A DNA stretch of 64,000 bases, from contig CM072343.1 in assembly GCA_036874045.1 (NCBI GenBank), positions 7,584,001 through 7,648,000 on the forward strand. Direction: 5' to 3'. Below, piece by piece: positions 44,019 through 55,011 of the stretch. How positions within the stretch are numbered: position 1 is the stretch's first letter; each line of letters opens with the position of its first letter. The translations under genes and the position numbers were made by a program. Source of the DNA: Cymodocea nodosa (Eukaryota; Streptophyta; Magnoliopsida; Alismatales; Cymodoceaceae). The notes beneath the pieces are model-generated. The model worked only from the letters and a program-made list of their open reading frames with translations, ran no database searches and was not told where the DNA came from.

Positions 44019-45206
44019 ATGGCTGCTCTAGTAGAAAAACCATTAGGAGAAATTCTGTATACTGAATTAGTTGATGAACCTTCATGTATTCGATTGCCAA
44101 ACTTTGAGGGAAATAGGTTTGAACTGAAATCTAATTATATTAGTCAATTGCCACATTTTCATGGATTAGAAAGAGAGGATGCCTATTATTTCCTTAGAGA
44201 ATTTAACAAAGTTTGTCAAATGATGAAAATTCCAAACATGAGTATAGATGCTATTAAACTTAGATATATCCCTTTTGCTTTAAAAGACACCGCTAAGAGA
44301 TGGTTATATACTCTATCGCCTGATTCAATTTCTGCATGGACTGAATTTTGCTCTGTTTTTCTGGAAAAATATTATCCAACACATCTAATGATTAAAAAGA
44401 AAAAAGAAATATTAATGTGTAGTCAAAAACAGGGTGAATCATCTTGGAAATATTTTGAAAGATTTAAAGATTTACTGACTCAATGTCCACATCATGCAAT
44501 GAGTAAAGCACAATTAATAGGTATAATTTATGAAGGTATATATGTTTCAACAAAATATTTATTAGAATCTACTTGTCAAAATGGATTTCTAAAACTATGT
44601 AGTGAAGAAGCATAGGCATATTTAGAAAACTTTGCAAAAAGAACTACACAGTGGGAAAACTCGGCTGAAGTTATTGCAGATAAAAGAATATTGCCAAGAG
44701 GAATGCATGAAATAGATTCAAGTACTATGCTTGAAGTGAAATTAAATGAATTAACAAAGAAAATAGAAGAGTTATCATTAAATCAAAAGCTAGCAAAAAA
44801 GAATGTAAACATTAATGATCTAAATATTATTTATGCTAGAAACCAGAAAGATAACTTTGGAAATTCTTATAATCCTAATTAGAGAAATCACCCGAATTTA
44901 TCTTGGAGAAACAACAATTTCCAGGAAAGAGAAAATATAAATGAGAAGAATATAAGTTATGAAACATTACTTGAACAAGGATGTAGAATAGAGAAATTAG
45001 AAAAGATAATCCAACAATTAAATAATCGTCTAGATTTTGTATTTGGAAATACTACAAATCAAAATATAAATAGAAATATACCCCTTAGACAGAAGGAATC
45101 AATGGAAGTTAGACATACTAGAGGATTGCCAATACAAGTAGTACCTAACCCTATCAATAGAACTGTTAATGAAATTGATACCTCTTCTAGGAGGATAGCT
45201 GAATGA
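44019..45206 (+). pseudogene. Capsid-type Gypsy gag of G2, located 3' of integrase
   Basis: ATG at 44019 (MAALVEKPLGEILYTE); the frame is open 60 bases further upstream but without ATG. Core: SQLPHFHGLEREDAYYFLRE, IKLRYIPFALKD, KRWLYTLSPDSISAWTEF, EKYYPTHLMIKKKKE, WKYFERFKDLL. The tail has ELTKKIEELSLNQK and a coiled coil (IEKLEKIIQQLNN). Two TGG codons have become TAG (near 44613 and at 44880-44882); otherwise the frame is intact to TGA at 45204-45206. It would form the particle shell. Its place after integrase and ORF X, not before protease, is the odd feature, and G1 agrees. Confidence 0.83.
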
Positions 45207-45265
45207 AGCAGTATAACTGAAGTAACTATATATGTATATATAAGTTTATTTATAGTTAGTTGTAT

Positions 45266-45327
45266 CGTAGAGTTAGTCCTTAACTCAACGAACTTAGTCC
45301 ATTGAGTTATGCCCTAACTCCACGAGG
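45266..45327. repeat. Hairpin cluster between gag and F-box-like ORF (G2)
   Basis: CGTAGAGTTA / TAACTCAACG (45266-45290) and CCATTGAGTTA / TAACTCCACGAGG (45299-45327). It occupies the 188-base gap between the gag stop and the F-box-like ATG. Confidence 0.8.
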
Positions 45328-46484
45328 GTGTGCAGTAGTTATGTTAATTTTTATCTCTGCTAAAATTTTTGTTTGTGTATACAGAATCAACAAATGGAAT
45401 TGATGCAATTACCATTAGATGCACTAAGGGAAGTACTGAGTAACTTGTTAGCTAAAGATCTATGCAGATTGTGTTGTGTATCAAAGGAAATTAAAGACTG
45501 TGTTAGAGAAAAATATTTTCAAGGATTACAAGCAGCAAAAATGACTAAGATTAGAGATGGATTCATATGGAAGTCATTTAATCATAGTTCAATTAGCCAT
45601 GAATATCTGAATATGGAAGAAACCACTAGAATTCCACCCGATACATTAGAAGGAATAGATCATATTATGGGCATGGATGAAGGATTAATCATATACAGGA
45701 CCAGACCAAGGTATGCAAGTCTATTACCTGATATTTTAATAAGAAATCCTATCACAAGAGAAGAATGGTATATAGGAAGACCCAATAGATATGAAGTACC
45801 AACTATAAATTGTGGGTCGGCTTTAATATTTTCTGAAGAAAATTCGACCATTCCTGAAAAATTATATTATTGGAGACCTACAGGAAATTGGGATAAAGAT
45901 TTATGCTTAAGTGTGTATAATTTTTTGAATAGATCTTGGACTGAAAATACTATGATATATCTAGGACAGAAATCATTAATTAACAGCATGCATGTCATAC
46001 TTGATGGATATATATATCTTGTCATAGATATATCAGTTGCATTTAGATCTGATTTATACATAGTAAGCATAGATAGTTATGATGATGATTTTATAGAAAT
46101 ATTACCTATACCGAGTGATATAGCTAAACCACCATTTGCAGAATTTGATAAAATTCAAATAGGGATGTGGTATAATGAATATGATGATCCTACTTTATGT
46201 CTGATAAGATGGTGGGATGAATTGATGAAATTTCAAATATGGATTATGAAAGATATAAATGAATGGAAGTGGGAAGAGGAATATATTGAAATAGATGTAA
46301 AAATAGAAACCGCTACATTATCATGGAACCGAAAAGGATCCCTTTCTGCATTTCATTTCATTAATGGTAATACACTTGTATTTAGCATTGATAATATACT
46401 ACAAGTTTACAAATTAAGAAGGAATGCGAACTACATTAAAACAGAATTAATAGCAAAAAGAATTATGCCTAAAAAGTTTGCATG

Positions 46485-48240
46485 TGTAGGATCGTATGGC
46501 TACACAAGAGGGGGGTGAATTGTGTATTTTTAATATTTTCTGAAATATAATTGAAACTTTAAAACTCAAAAACAAGTCGAGACATTGTTTTCATAAAATC
46601 ATTTTTATTCAAGATTTCAATTACACTATACAATTCAATTCTCCTCAGAAATTGTAGATGCAATTATATTTCGATACCATGTTTCATCTATACAATTTCG
46701 TAACCACAAACAGAGAAAACTAATTTGCGGAATTTAAAACATTTCTCCCTGTTTGAGATCTTTCTTCTTCTTCTTCTTCTTTCTTCTTCAGCAATTCTTC
46801 AATGACGAATATCTTGTCTTTTTATACTTCACTGAATTTGCTTTCTTCTAATACTTCAAATCTTTAGTGACGAAAATCTTACCTTTTTATGCTTCACTGA
46901 ATTTTCTTCTACTTGAGAGATTTTCCCCGAAGAGGTGTTTTTTATCCCTAAAAAAGATTTTTCTTTTGGTGTGCAGGGATGGTTTGATCCTTGAAAAGAT
47001 TTTTCATTTTGTGTGCAAGGATGGTTTGATCAATGAGAATTCTATGCCTTTTATACTGTATCTTCATTTCATACATATCCTTCACATTTAACCACTACCA
47101 ATTTTCCACTTCTCCACGTCTTTTCTTTTTCCTTCATCAAAACACACACATTCTAACCCACATTTATATTTCAAATTTTCTTTAATCATCAGTCCTAGAT
47201 TTCTGAAAAATTTCCTGCAAAATAAACTTTCTCGTCCAAACATTTTTCATTAGTGTAATAAGAAGTCGTTACTTTAATGTTAACTAAATGAGTAACACCT
47301 GTATATATATATAACTTAACGTTTCTAACTTAACGAGTTCCTCATGTGCCATTTCACATGACAAGTACTGTAGCTAACTCAACGAACTAAGTCCATGGTG
47401 TTATCCTAACTCAACGAACCAGCTTAACCTTTCTTTCGGAAGGTTAAACGATAACTCACCGAAAACAATTTAAGTTTCGGATAGTTACAGATGTAAGTCA
47501 CCGAAAAACTCATTATATTATAAAACGAGTGAGACACGTGTCAAGACCTGAAAACATGACTTAAGTTACCTTTCGGATAGTTACGATTGTAAGTCTCCGA
47601 AAAAACTTTAACTCACCAATTCAGTAATAAACAAATGTTTTTGTAATAAGAATTTTACCACGTGCAAAAATAACAACTTAAGTTTACAACGCTAACCTAA
47701 CGCGTTGCCTTAGTGTTCAATATAGCAACTCAACATGTTTAGTTATGTTAACTTAACGAGTTAAACATGTTCACCTCACATGATACAATATAACATTCGT
47801 AACTTATAATTTCACCACGTGTATAACACTAACTTAACGAGTTCGTCTCTTCTTTTACTCACTAACTTAACGAGTTATCACATGACCTATTTTAACCTTT
47901 AAGCCTTTAACTTAACGAGTTCTCACGTGACCTCTATACAAACAAAACTCTAACTTAACGATTTGTCTAACGTGCACTGTTCATGATATAGAAGATATAA
48001 CTTTAAAACATATCATGCTTTTCAATAAAAACACACATTAACTTAACATTTAGCTAAATGAGAAATTAATGCAACGAAACGACTAGTTATTAACTTCAAA
48101 TCCAACACAGACAAGTATTTATATCAGTAAGCTTTTTTTGTATTAATTGATGATTTTAATTTCTTTTCACAAGCAATAGTAATTGAGCAAATATGATTAT
48201 TTTCATTTAGCACACATCATCAAAACAAAAATACTCAAGA
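46485..48240 (-). mobile_element. 3' LTR of copy F
   Basis: TGTAGGATCGTATGG ... ATACTCAAGA (CAACA with one change). TATA complement at 47047-47055. Between about 47425 and 47625 it contains an insert absent from LTRs A and E, with TTTCGGATAGTTA, GTGAGACACGTGTC, ATGACTTAAG and TCTCCGAAAA, which resembles a Gypsy LTR repeat unit. Confidence 0.88.
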
Positions 48241-48739
48241 ATCTCCCCCTTTTTGATGATGACAAAACCATATTAAATCAATTATGAAATATGTTTAACT
48301 CAACAAAGCACCTTCGTTGAGTTAACTTTTAATTCAACAAACTTGTTTGTTGACTTAAATTCACTTAAGCTTATTTCTATTGTTTGTGTAAATTTTACCT
48401 CTCAAAACTAAAACTCTCAGATGTCAATAATTATATAAGTATCAATTTTCTAATTATCATCTGTCAGATTACAATAACCATTTAAATAGCATCTCCTTTT
48501 ATAATATATATATGCAATTAAGATCATAATCATCTTTTTATAATATTTCTCCTCCTTTTTGTCATTAATCAAAAAATAATTACAGAGAATATATATATAT
48601 ATATATATAAGAGAATTACAACAACTCTTTCTGTAAACAAGAATAATAATTGAACATTTTTACAGAAAAATGTATTATTCAATGAATCAAACAAGTAATA
48701 CAAACATTACATTTTGTATTCAGAAACGAACAAAAACAG
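48241..48739 (-). other. PPT and 3' spacer of copy F
   Basis: PPT complement ATCTCCCCCTTTTTGATG at 48241-48258. A hairpin of the GTTGAGTTA type lies at about 48297-48330 (element side CAACGAAGG...). A TA microsatellite is at 48587-48608. A decayed second PPT-like tract (CTCCTCCTTTTTGTCATTAAT) is near 48548. Equivalent to 769-1270 of copy A. Confidence 0.75.
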
Positions 48740-51002
48740 TTATCGACCCCTCCTAAGTATATCACTTAGAGCATTACATATTTTATCTCCTAGATGCCTA
48801 ATATCATTTCTAATGTCGTTAAGCATTGCATCTAAGTCAGGAGGTAGCTGAGTTTGCTGTTCTGCTTGAATTGAATAACTTTGTTGTTGTTGTTGTATAT
48901 GGTTTGTATAATTAGGTTGTTGTTGTTGTTGTCGTTGAGGATTAGGCATGGCCTGGAATTTTTGCAAATCTTTGACACTAAATGCTCTCATGCTTTTAGT
49001 TTCAGAGGGCCAATCAGATAAAGTCAATTGGCTTGCAAGGATTCTACATACAGCATCACCATAAAATAACTTTGAACTCATATGCTGTAGTTGAGACATA
49101 AAAACATCAAACCAATTTATTTGATTTCTATTCAGTAGGCCATAAGTTGCATATAAACAGCTTCTGCTAACTTCCAAATTGTGTCCAACTCTCTGAAATA
49201 AATTTGCATGCAATATATTTGCAATAAACCTTGATTCTGCATTCAAATTTTCCATTAATCTCATTTCAGAATATACATCTGGAATTTTTGATAAAGACTA
49301 AATGTTCCATTCAAGTTGTCTAATCATGTCAAATCTATTCGTAACAACAACACCTTCATTCTTTAATCCCAAAACTTCAAAAATTAATTCAGGAGACAAA
49401 ATAAACTCTTGTTGATTTATTTGAGTTTTCAGAAAATTTCCATTCTTGACCAGATTGCCATAAAAAGCTGCAATAAGCTCTATGTATTGCTTCCATTTTG
49501 TTCCTACTGGTAAGAATTTAATGAGGCCTTGAAACTCAAATAGATCTCTCATTTACATCAAATTTTTGAACTTTATTGGACAAGCATGCAGAATCTGACA
49601 TGTAATCAGATTATTGTATTTCTGCAATGCTTCTTCAGATTTAAAATGAATTGTATTACCTTGAATTTGTAATATTGTACACAAAGAAGGTGATACCTGA
49701 AGTCGTGATTTAGAGTTTAATTCATCTTCAGGAACCTCTTCTTCAAAATGAATGTCATGTTGTTCCTCTTCCAAAATATTATCTTGAAGCTGCTCAAGTA
49801 AGCTTGATTCTTTAGCTTCAACAAAGTTACGAACATTGTCAATATGCTCAACATTCATCTATTCAGTCTCTATAGAATGTTCAGAGTTCAATTTTTCCAT
49901 AATTTCTACATTCGATGTATCTGTTTGTAATTCTATTCAACAGATATTTCCATTGATTCATGCTATGAATTCTCAGACTCTGCTTCTATAGATTCTGAAG
50001 AAGGCTGGTTAACTTTTAGCTCTTTTGGAGTCTTAACATTTTCAATATCTGCTACTCCAGACAATTCAGCCTTTGAACTAGTTACTGCCTCAACATTGTC
50101 AATTATATCTACAATAACTTGTTCAATGTGAGGTGCCTAATGCTCTGATTTGTCAATTTCTACATCATCAGGACTTGTACTAATAGAAAAGCTTGAGCTC
50201 ATATTTGACTTGTATTTCTTCTCAAGCTTTCTAGCAAGGGAAAATAAAGTCTCATTATCTTTATCAGTTTCAGTGTGTTCGGAACTGATGAGATTATCAG
50301 ATGCACAATACGGTACAATGTCTAGACATACATTGTTTTTTGGAAATAAATTTTCATCTGATTTTCCTTTTCAATAGACTTTGTTTCCTTAGAAATAATT
50401 TTTCTAACTTTCCTTCTACTATAACATTTCTGTTTCTCCTCTTCAAGTATTGTTGTTTTCTTTTCAAATTGCTCCATAAAAGTGTTCTACTTTAATTCTT
50501 CTAAGGCACTTTCTATTGCAACGGCCTTTCGAAGACTGTCAACTTTTGTTTTGTCTATAGTGATATTTGATTCTACTTATTTTGAATATAAAGGAGTAGG
50601 GATAGTTGATTCATGCTCTTCCTCAAATGCATGTAGTCTGGTACCGTTTATTGGTATTTGAGGAGTTCTAGTTGAAGTACCTACACCTTTTTCCAAATAT
50701 TTTGCATATTGTTCCAAAAATGTAATCTCAACACATTTCATTCTGTATTCTCTATCATATTTACTTTGAATTCCCATGTATGTATTACTAGCATCAGTAT
50801 TTTGGAGTTCTTGTCAAACTTCATTTAGTATACCTTCAGGATAGAAATATTCACTATAAATTTCTACTAACCTTTTGTCCACTCGAAATATTTTCTTGAA
50901 CCAAGTACGTGGAACTTCATCATTCTCTATTTCTTTTCCGTTTGCATTTCCTTTGCTTTTTCCTTTTCCTCTGCCACAACCTTTGTAGAACTTGGAGACC
51001 AT
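48740..51002 (-). pseudogene. ORF X of copy F, nearly full length, few in-frame stops
   Basis: Best-preserved ORF X of the Copia type: ATG at 51002-51000 (MVSKFYKG) to TAA at 48742-48740, about 754 codons. Order: basic N-terminus (GRGKGKSKGNANGK), DEVPRTWFKKIFRVDKRL, RSKYDREYRMKC-type helix, FEEEHESTIPTPLYSK, acidic Ser-rich linker, SLCTILQIQGNTIHF, ITCQILHACPIKFKN, LFEFQGLIKFLPVGTKWKQY, LIAAFYGNLVKNG, LIFEVLGLKNEGVVV, SRFIANILHANLFQRVGHN, INWFDVFMSQLQHM, then a poly-Gln tail and a C-terminal helix (DIRHLGDKICNALSDILRRG). TAG or TAA replaces Gln, Trp or Glu at several places, with small indels in the linker. It is the only substantial gene this element retains. Confidence 0.78.
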
Positions 51003-51514
51003 CGTCGCAGGTTGTAACAGCAACAAGTGAGAAAGATTTTCTTGACAAAGTTTAAAAATAACCTAAGTGCCCGTGTAATAGTTGTTTAAATAGGGTTTTT
51101 CAGGCGTATAACTCAACCTGAAGAGAAGTCGGGTTTAGAAATTAAATGAATATTGAATAAAGCTTATTCAATCAAGGTACCCGAAATATTCAAGTATAAC
51201 TCGTTGAGTTAACTAACCTAACGAGTAAAACGCTGTCTAGAGGCAGTTTTACACGTTACCTTATCTAATGTAACGTCTAGTTAGTACACTTAAACAAGTT
51301 TCGGATGCTTCGAACTGAAACGTTCCGAAAACAGCACATATGCTAAACTTAACATTATCTTGAGAACATTGTAAACTATTTGAACATTTTGTCCTTTCAA
51401 TCTAGAATAGTTTCTTTGTCTTTTTAAATTATTTCATCAAGATTTTAAGAGGACATTAATTCAGATTAACTCAGATTTGTATTCTAAAATATAGTAATCT
51501 ATTTTCGACATTGT
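51003..51514 (-). promoter_or_regulatory. Promoter-like region of ORF X in copy F
   Basis: On the minus strand: hairpin ACTCGTTAGGTTA / TAACTCAACGAGT (51199-51226), then TATTTAAA (51092-51085) about 85 bases before the ATG. The order hairpin, TATA, ATG equals that in G2 and copy H. A CGGAAC/GTTCCG-type pair lies near 51300-51335. No coding content is seen. Confidence 0.5.
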
Positions 51515-52545
51515 TAATCCTCCCCCTACAAATATACTTCAAATATATTCAACCAAAAAACAAATATACTTGTAGTGACAATAGATGTTAAGTATAACTA
51601 TACTTTTAAATTTTCTTTTCAGAGACTTCCGTTATTCTGACATCATCAAAAATGATTTCCAAAATCAATTCCTACTGTATATGAATCGAAACATAACTGT
51701 GAACTCAACGTGATTAATTCAAGGAGAATAAAAGAATGTATCTCAAATAAACGTTTTCAAAAGTACTAATGTTGATTCAATAAATCAATAGTCATATTGG
51801 TAGAAACTATATGTGATTCAAAGATATCTGTAATTAATGAAACAACCTTTTTTTTTTTTTTTCAAAATAGTGAATATTGATAATTTTCTTTAAAAGTTAT
51901 TTTGAAAAGCTTGAATCATACAAGAGCTTTCTAATGTACCCGTGTAATGAGCTTTCAGTCAACAATCTCAGATCTGATCAGGACCTTAGGTTGCCAAATT
52001 TAAAGAATCTTTTTTCAGGACAACAACCCTTACATACCTATTTGCTCAAGTACAAAAGGCTCGTGATCAAACTGATCAATAAACTCTCAAAGATTTTCAC
52101 TTTGTAAGCACTTTTCATTTTAAGCACAGTATATATGTATTCCATTAATACAGATGAAATAAAACACAAATCTCATAGAATTTTTACTTCTATGATTGTA
52201 CTGAGAATATGAATTAGTTTCAATAAGCTTATACTTTTGATTAACAGTTTAAGATGAGTTACATATAACTTATTCTACAAGTTTAATCAATTAAGTCAAA
52301 TTTATGCATGATCATATGCACTTTCCTTGATTCAAAGAAAACATTTAATCAAAATTTCAGAATGTCAAAAGTATTTAATGTTTTTCATTTACACTTCCAC
52401 TTAAAATCGTAAAAACCATTAAAATTGATAAACTACTTAAAATCAATAAGATACTACTATGATTTTACAATAAATACATAGTATCTTAAGTAGTAGTTTA
52501 GATATTACTTTAGATATTTATGATAAGTATATAATATCTATGAGG
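51515..52545 (-). other. Shared non-coding block, copy F
   Basis: Homologous to 61227-62275 (copy H, reversed) and, more distantly, to 19666-20900 (Gypsy G1). The most conserved part, 51908-52100, includes CTTGAATCATACAAGAGC, GTAATGAGCTTTCAGTC and CTCAAGTACAAAAGG. A purine tract on the element strand (TGTAGGGGGAGGATTAA, complement 51514-51530) marks the block's end, as the terminal PPT does in G1. Confidence 0.7.
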
Positions 52546-52595
52546 TGAACAACATCATCAATAATATTTATCTTTTTATGTTGAGTTTAAGCATT

Positions 52596-52711
52596 TTACA
52601 CATCACATAGCCTACAAATACCTAAATTTAATCTAATGTTGCAGAATGTATTTTTGTCTAGAGGTTTTGTAAATATATCAGCTAATTGATTTTTACTAGA
52701 CACAAATTCTA
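52596..52711 (-). pseudogene. RNase H C-terminal tail of Copia pol, copy F
   Basis: The minus strand reads VSSKNQLADIFTKPLDKNTF, then CNIRLNLGI, and a stop (TAA 52598-52596). QLADIFTKPL is the standard end of Copia RNase H. All of gag, protease, integrase and RT between the PBS (52749) and this point is deleted. Confidence 0.85.
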
Positions 52712-52748
52712 ATAATATTTATCTTTTTGGTACTAGATTATTAACAAA

Positions 52749-52760
52749 GCTCTGATACCA
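52749..52760 (-). promoter_or_regulatory. Primer-binding site of copy F, initiator tRNA-Met
   Basis: The minus strand reads TGGTATCAGAGC, a perfect complement to the tRNA-Met(i) 3' end, two bases from the 5' LTR end at 52763. Confidence 0.92.
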
Positions 52761-52762
52761 CT

Positions 52763-54485
52763 TGTAGGATCGTATGGCTACACAAGAGGGGGGTGAATTG
52801 TGTATTTTTAATATTTTCTGAAATATAATTGAAACTTTAAAACTCAAAAACAAGTCGAGACATTGTTTTCATAAAATCATTTTTATTCAAGATTTCAATT
52901 ACACTATAACATTCAATTCTCCTTAGAAATTGTAGATGCAATTATATTTCAGTACCATGTTTCATCTATACAATTTCCTAACCACAAATAGAGAAAACTA
53001 ATTTGCGGAATTTAAAACATTTCTCCCTGTTTGAGATCTTTCTTCTTCTTCTTCTTCTTTCTTCTTCAGCAATTCTTCAGTGACGAATATCTTGTCCTTT
53101 TATGCTTCACCGAATTTGCTTTCTTTGATACTTCAAATCTTCAGTGACGAAAATCTTACCTTTTTATGCTTCACTGAATTTTCTTCCACTTTAGAGATTT
53201 TTCCCAAAGAGGTGTTTTTGATCCCTGAAAAAGATTTTTCTTTTGGTGTGCAGGGATGGTTTGATCCTTGAAAAGATTTTTCATTTTGTGTGCAAGGATG
53301 GTTTGATCAACGAGAATTCTATGCCTTTTATACTGTATCTTCATTTCATGCATATCCTTCACGTTTAACTACTACCATTTTTCCACTTCTCCACGTCTTT
53401 TCTTTTTCCTTCATCGAAACACACACATTCTAACCCACGTTTATATTTCAAATTTTCTTTAATCATCAGTCCTAGATCTCTGAAAAATTTCCTACAAAAT
53501 AAACTTTCTTGTCCAAAAATTTTCCATCAGTGTAATAAGAAGTCGTTACTTTAATGTTAACTAAACGAGTAACACAAGTATATATATATAACTTAACGTT
53601 TCTAACTTAATGAATTCCTCATGTGCCATTTCACGTGACAAGTATTGTAACTAACTCAACGAACCAGCTTAACCTATCTTTCGGAAGGTTAAACGATAAC
53701 TCACAAAAAATAGTTTAAGTTTCGGATAGTTACAGATGTAAGTCACTGAAAAAATCTTTATATTATAAAACTAGTGAGACACGTGTCAAGACCTAAAGAC
53801 ATGACTTAAGTTACCTTTCGAATAGTTATGACCGTAAGTCTCCGAAAAAACTTTAACTCACCGATTCAGTAATAAACAAATGTTTTTATAATAAGAATTT
53901 TACCATGTGCAAAAATAACAACTTAAGTTTATAACGCTAACCTAACGTGTTGCCTTAGTGTTCAATATAGCAACTCAATGCGTTTAGTTATGTTAACTTA
54001 ACAAGTTAAACATGTGCACCTCACGTGATACAATATAACATTTTTAACATATAATTTCACCACGTGTATAACACTAACTTAACGAGTTCGTCTCTTCTTT
54101 TACTCACTAACTTAACGAATTATCACGTGACCAATTTTAACATTTAAGCCTTTAACTTAACGAGTTCTCACGTGACCTCTATACAAACAAAACTCTAACT
54201 TAACAAGTTGTCTAACGTGCACTGTTCATGATACAGAAGATATAACTTTAAAACATATCATGTTTTTCAATAAAAACACACGTTAACTTAACATTAAGCT
54301 AAATGAGAAATTAATGCAACGAAACAACTAGTTATTAACTTCAGATCCAATACAGACAAGTATTTACATCAGCAAGCTTTTTCTGTATTAATTGATGATT
54401 TTAATTTCTTTTCACAAGCAATAGTAATTGAGCAAATATGATTATTTTCGTACAGCACATATCATCAAAACAAAAATACTCAACA
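52763..54485 (-). mobile_element. 5' LTR of copy F
   Basis: TGTAGGATCGTATGG ... ATACTCAACA, TATA complement at 53324-53332. It shares with the 3' LTR the Gypsy-like insert (about 53680-53870), so the insert was present before transposition. Confidence 0.88.
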
Positions 54486-54539
54486 GCTTGGACTGACACG
54501 TTTATTCCATTTGTTTCTACTTTTCAATCATGTTCTTAA

Positions 54540-55011
54540 GTTGTGATTTTGTGCTTTTAATGTTGTGTGTTTTTTGCATTTACTTTTAGAAAAATTTTAG
54601 TTTTAGTTTATTTTATAAAAAAAACCAAAACAAAAACAAAATATCAATCCAGTTTGTTAGTATCTATCCTGGGAAACCAACTGGCTTGCTTGTGAGCCAC
54701 CAAAGGGATAGGAGACTAGGTTCCACACAAGACAATGATTTATAAATATCTGTTAAATGTTATTTTGTTATATATTCTACTTTTATCTTTGAATGAAAAG
54801 TTTTTTAGAATCAAAAATCGGAATATGCAAAAGGAGATACAAATGAAACAAGGTATGTAACTGATTACTTATCCTAAATCTAAATTTAAACTCATTCGTT
54901 GAGTTACGTGCTAAATCAACGAAACTGTATTCATGCCTACTACAATTACTATATTTATTGTCAAATCTTTTACATTGAGGACAATGCAAAATGTAGGTAT
55001 GGGGGGGAGGT
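54540..55011 (+). other. Spacer, hairpin and first PPT of G2
   Basis: After the F-box-like stop: conserved AAACCAACTGGCTTGCTTGTG segment (about 54675), hairpin TTCGTTGAGTTA / TAAATCAACGAA (54895-54923), then GTAGGTATGGGGGGGAGG (54993-55010), the counterpart of the internal PPT of G1. No gene is seen. Confidence 0.65.

Larger units (their letters stand above)
46485..54485 (-). mobile_element. SIRE-like copy F, complete but lacking gag and nearly all of pol
   Basis: 8.0 kb with two similar LTRs (46485-48240 and 52763-54485), PBS and PPT. The flanks are GCATG (46480-46484) and GCTTG (54486-54490); the empty G1 site reads GCTTG, so they are the 5-bp target duplication with one later change. Internal content, in element order: PBS, 29 or so codons of RNase H tail, the shared non-coding block, promoter-like region, ORF X, PPT. 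It must be mobilised by proteins of other copies (inference). The LTRs are nearly identical over their first 140 bases, so insertion is fairly recent and later than G2. Confidence 0.9.
45394..54539 (+). pseudogene. F-box-like ORF of G2, split by insertion of copy F
   Basis: ATG 45394 (MELMQLPLDALREVLSNLLA) to 46484, then 54486-54539 (TAA) after the 8-kb insertion: about 380 codons with no other stop or frameshift. The N-terminal 45 residues follow the F-box pattern LPxDxLxEVLSxLxAKDLCRLCCVSKE. The rest resembles a divergent F-box-associated domain: ILIRNPITREEWYIGRP, LSVYNFLNRSWTEN, YIYLVIDISVAFRSDLYIVS, IRWWDELMKFQIWIMKD, EWKWEEEYIEID. An acceptor-like pyrimidine stretch ending TATACAG (45378-45384) stands 10 bases before the ATG and could allow a spliced message; G1 reads TATACAA there. 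Known F-box proteins recruit targets to SCF ubiquitin ligases; role in the element is inferred only. It could also be an F-box relative without SKP1 binding. Confidence 0.72.

Noticed and set aside
45394..46484. F-box-like ORF as an ordinary host gene hit by transposons
   Set aside because: The same ORF lies at the same position relative to gag and PPT in two separate Gypsy copies of opposite orientation, so it belongs to the element.
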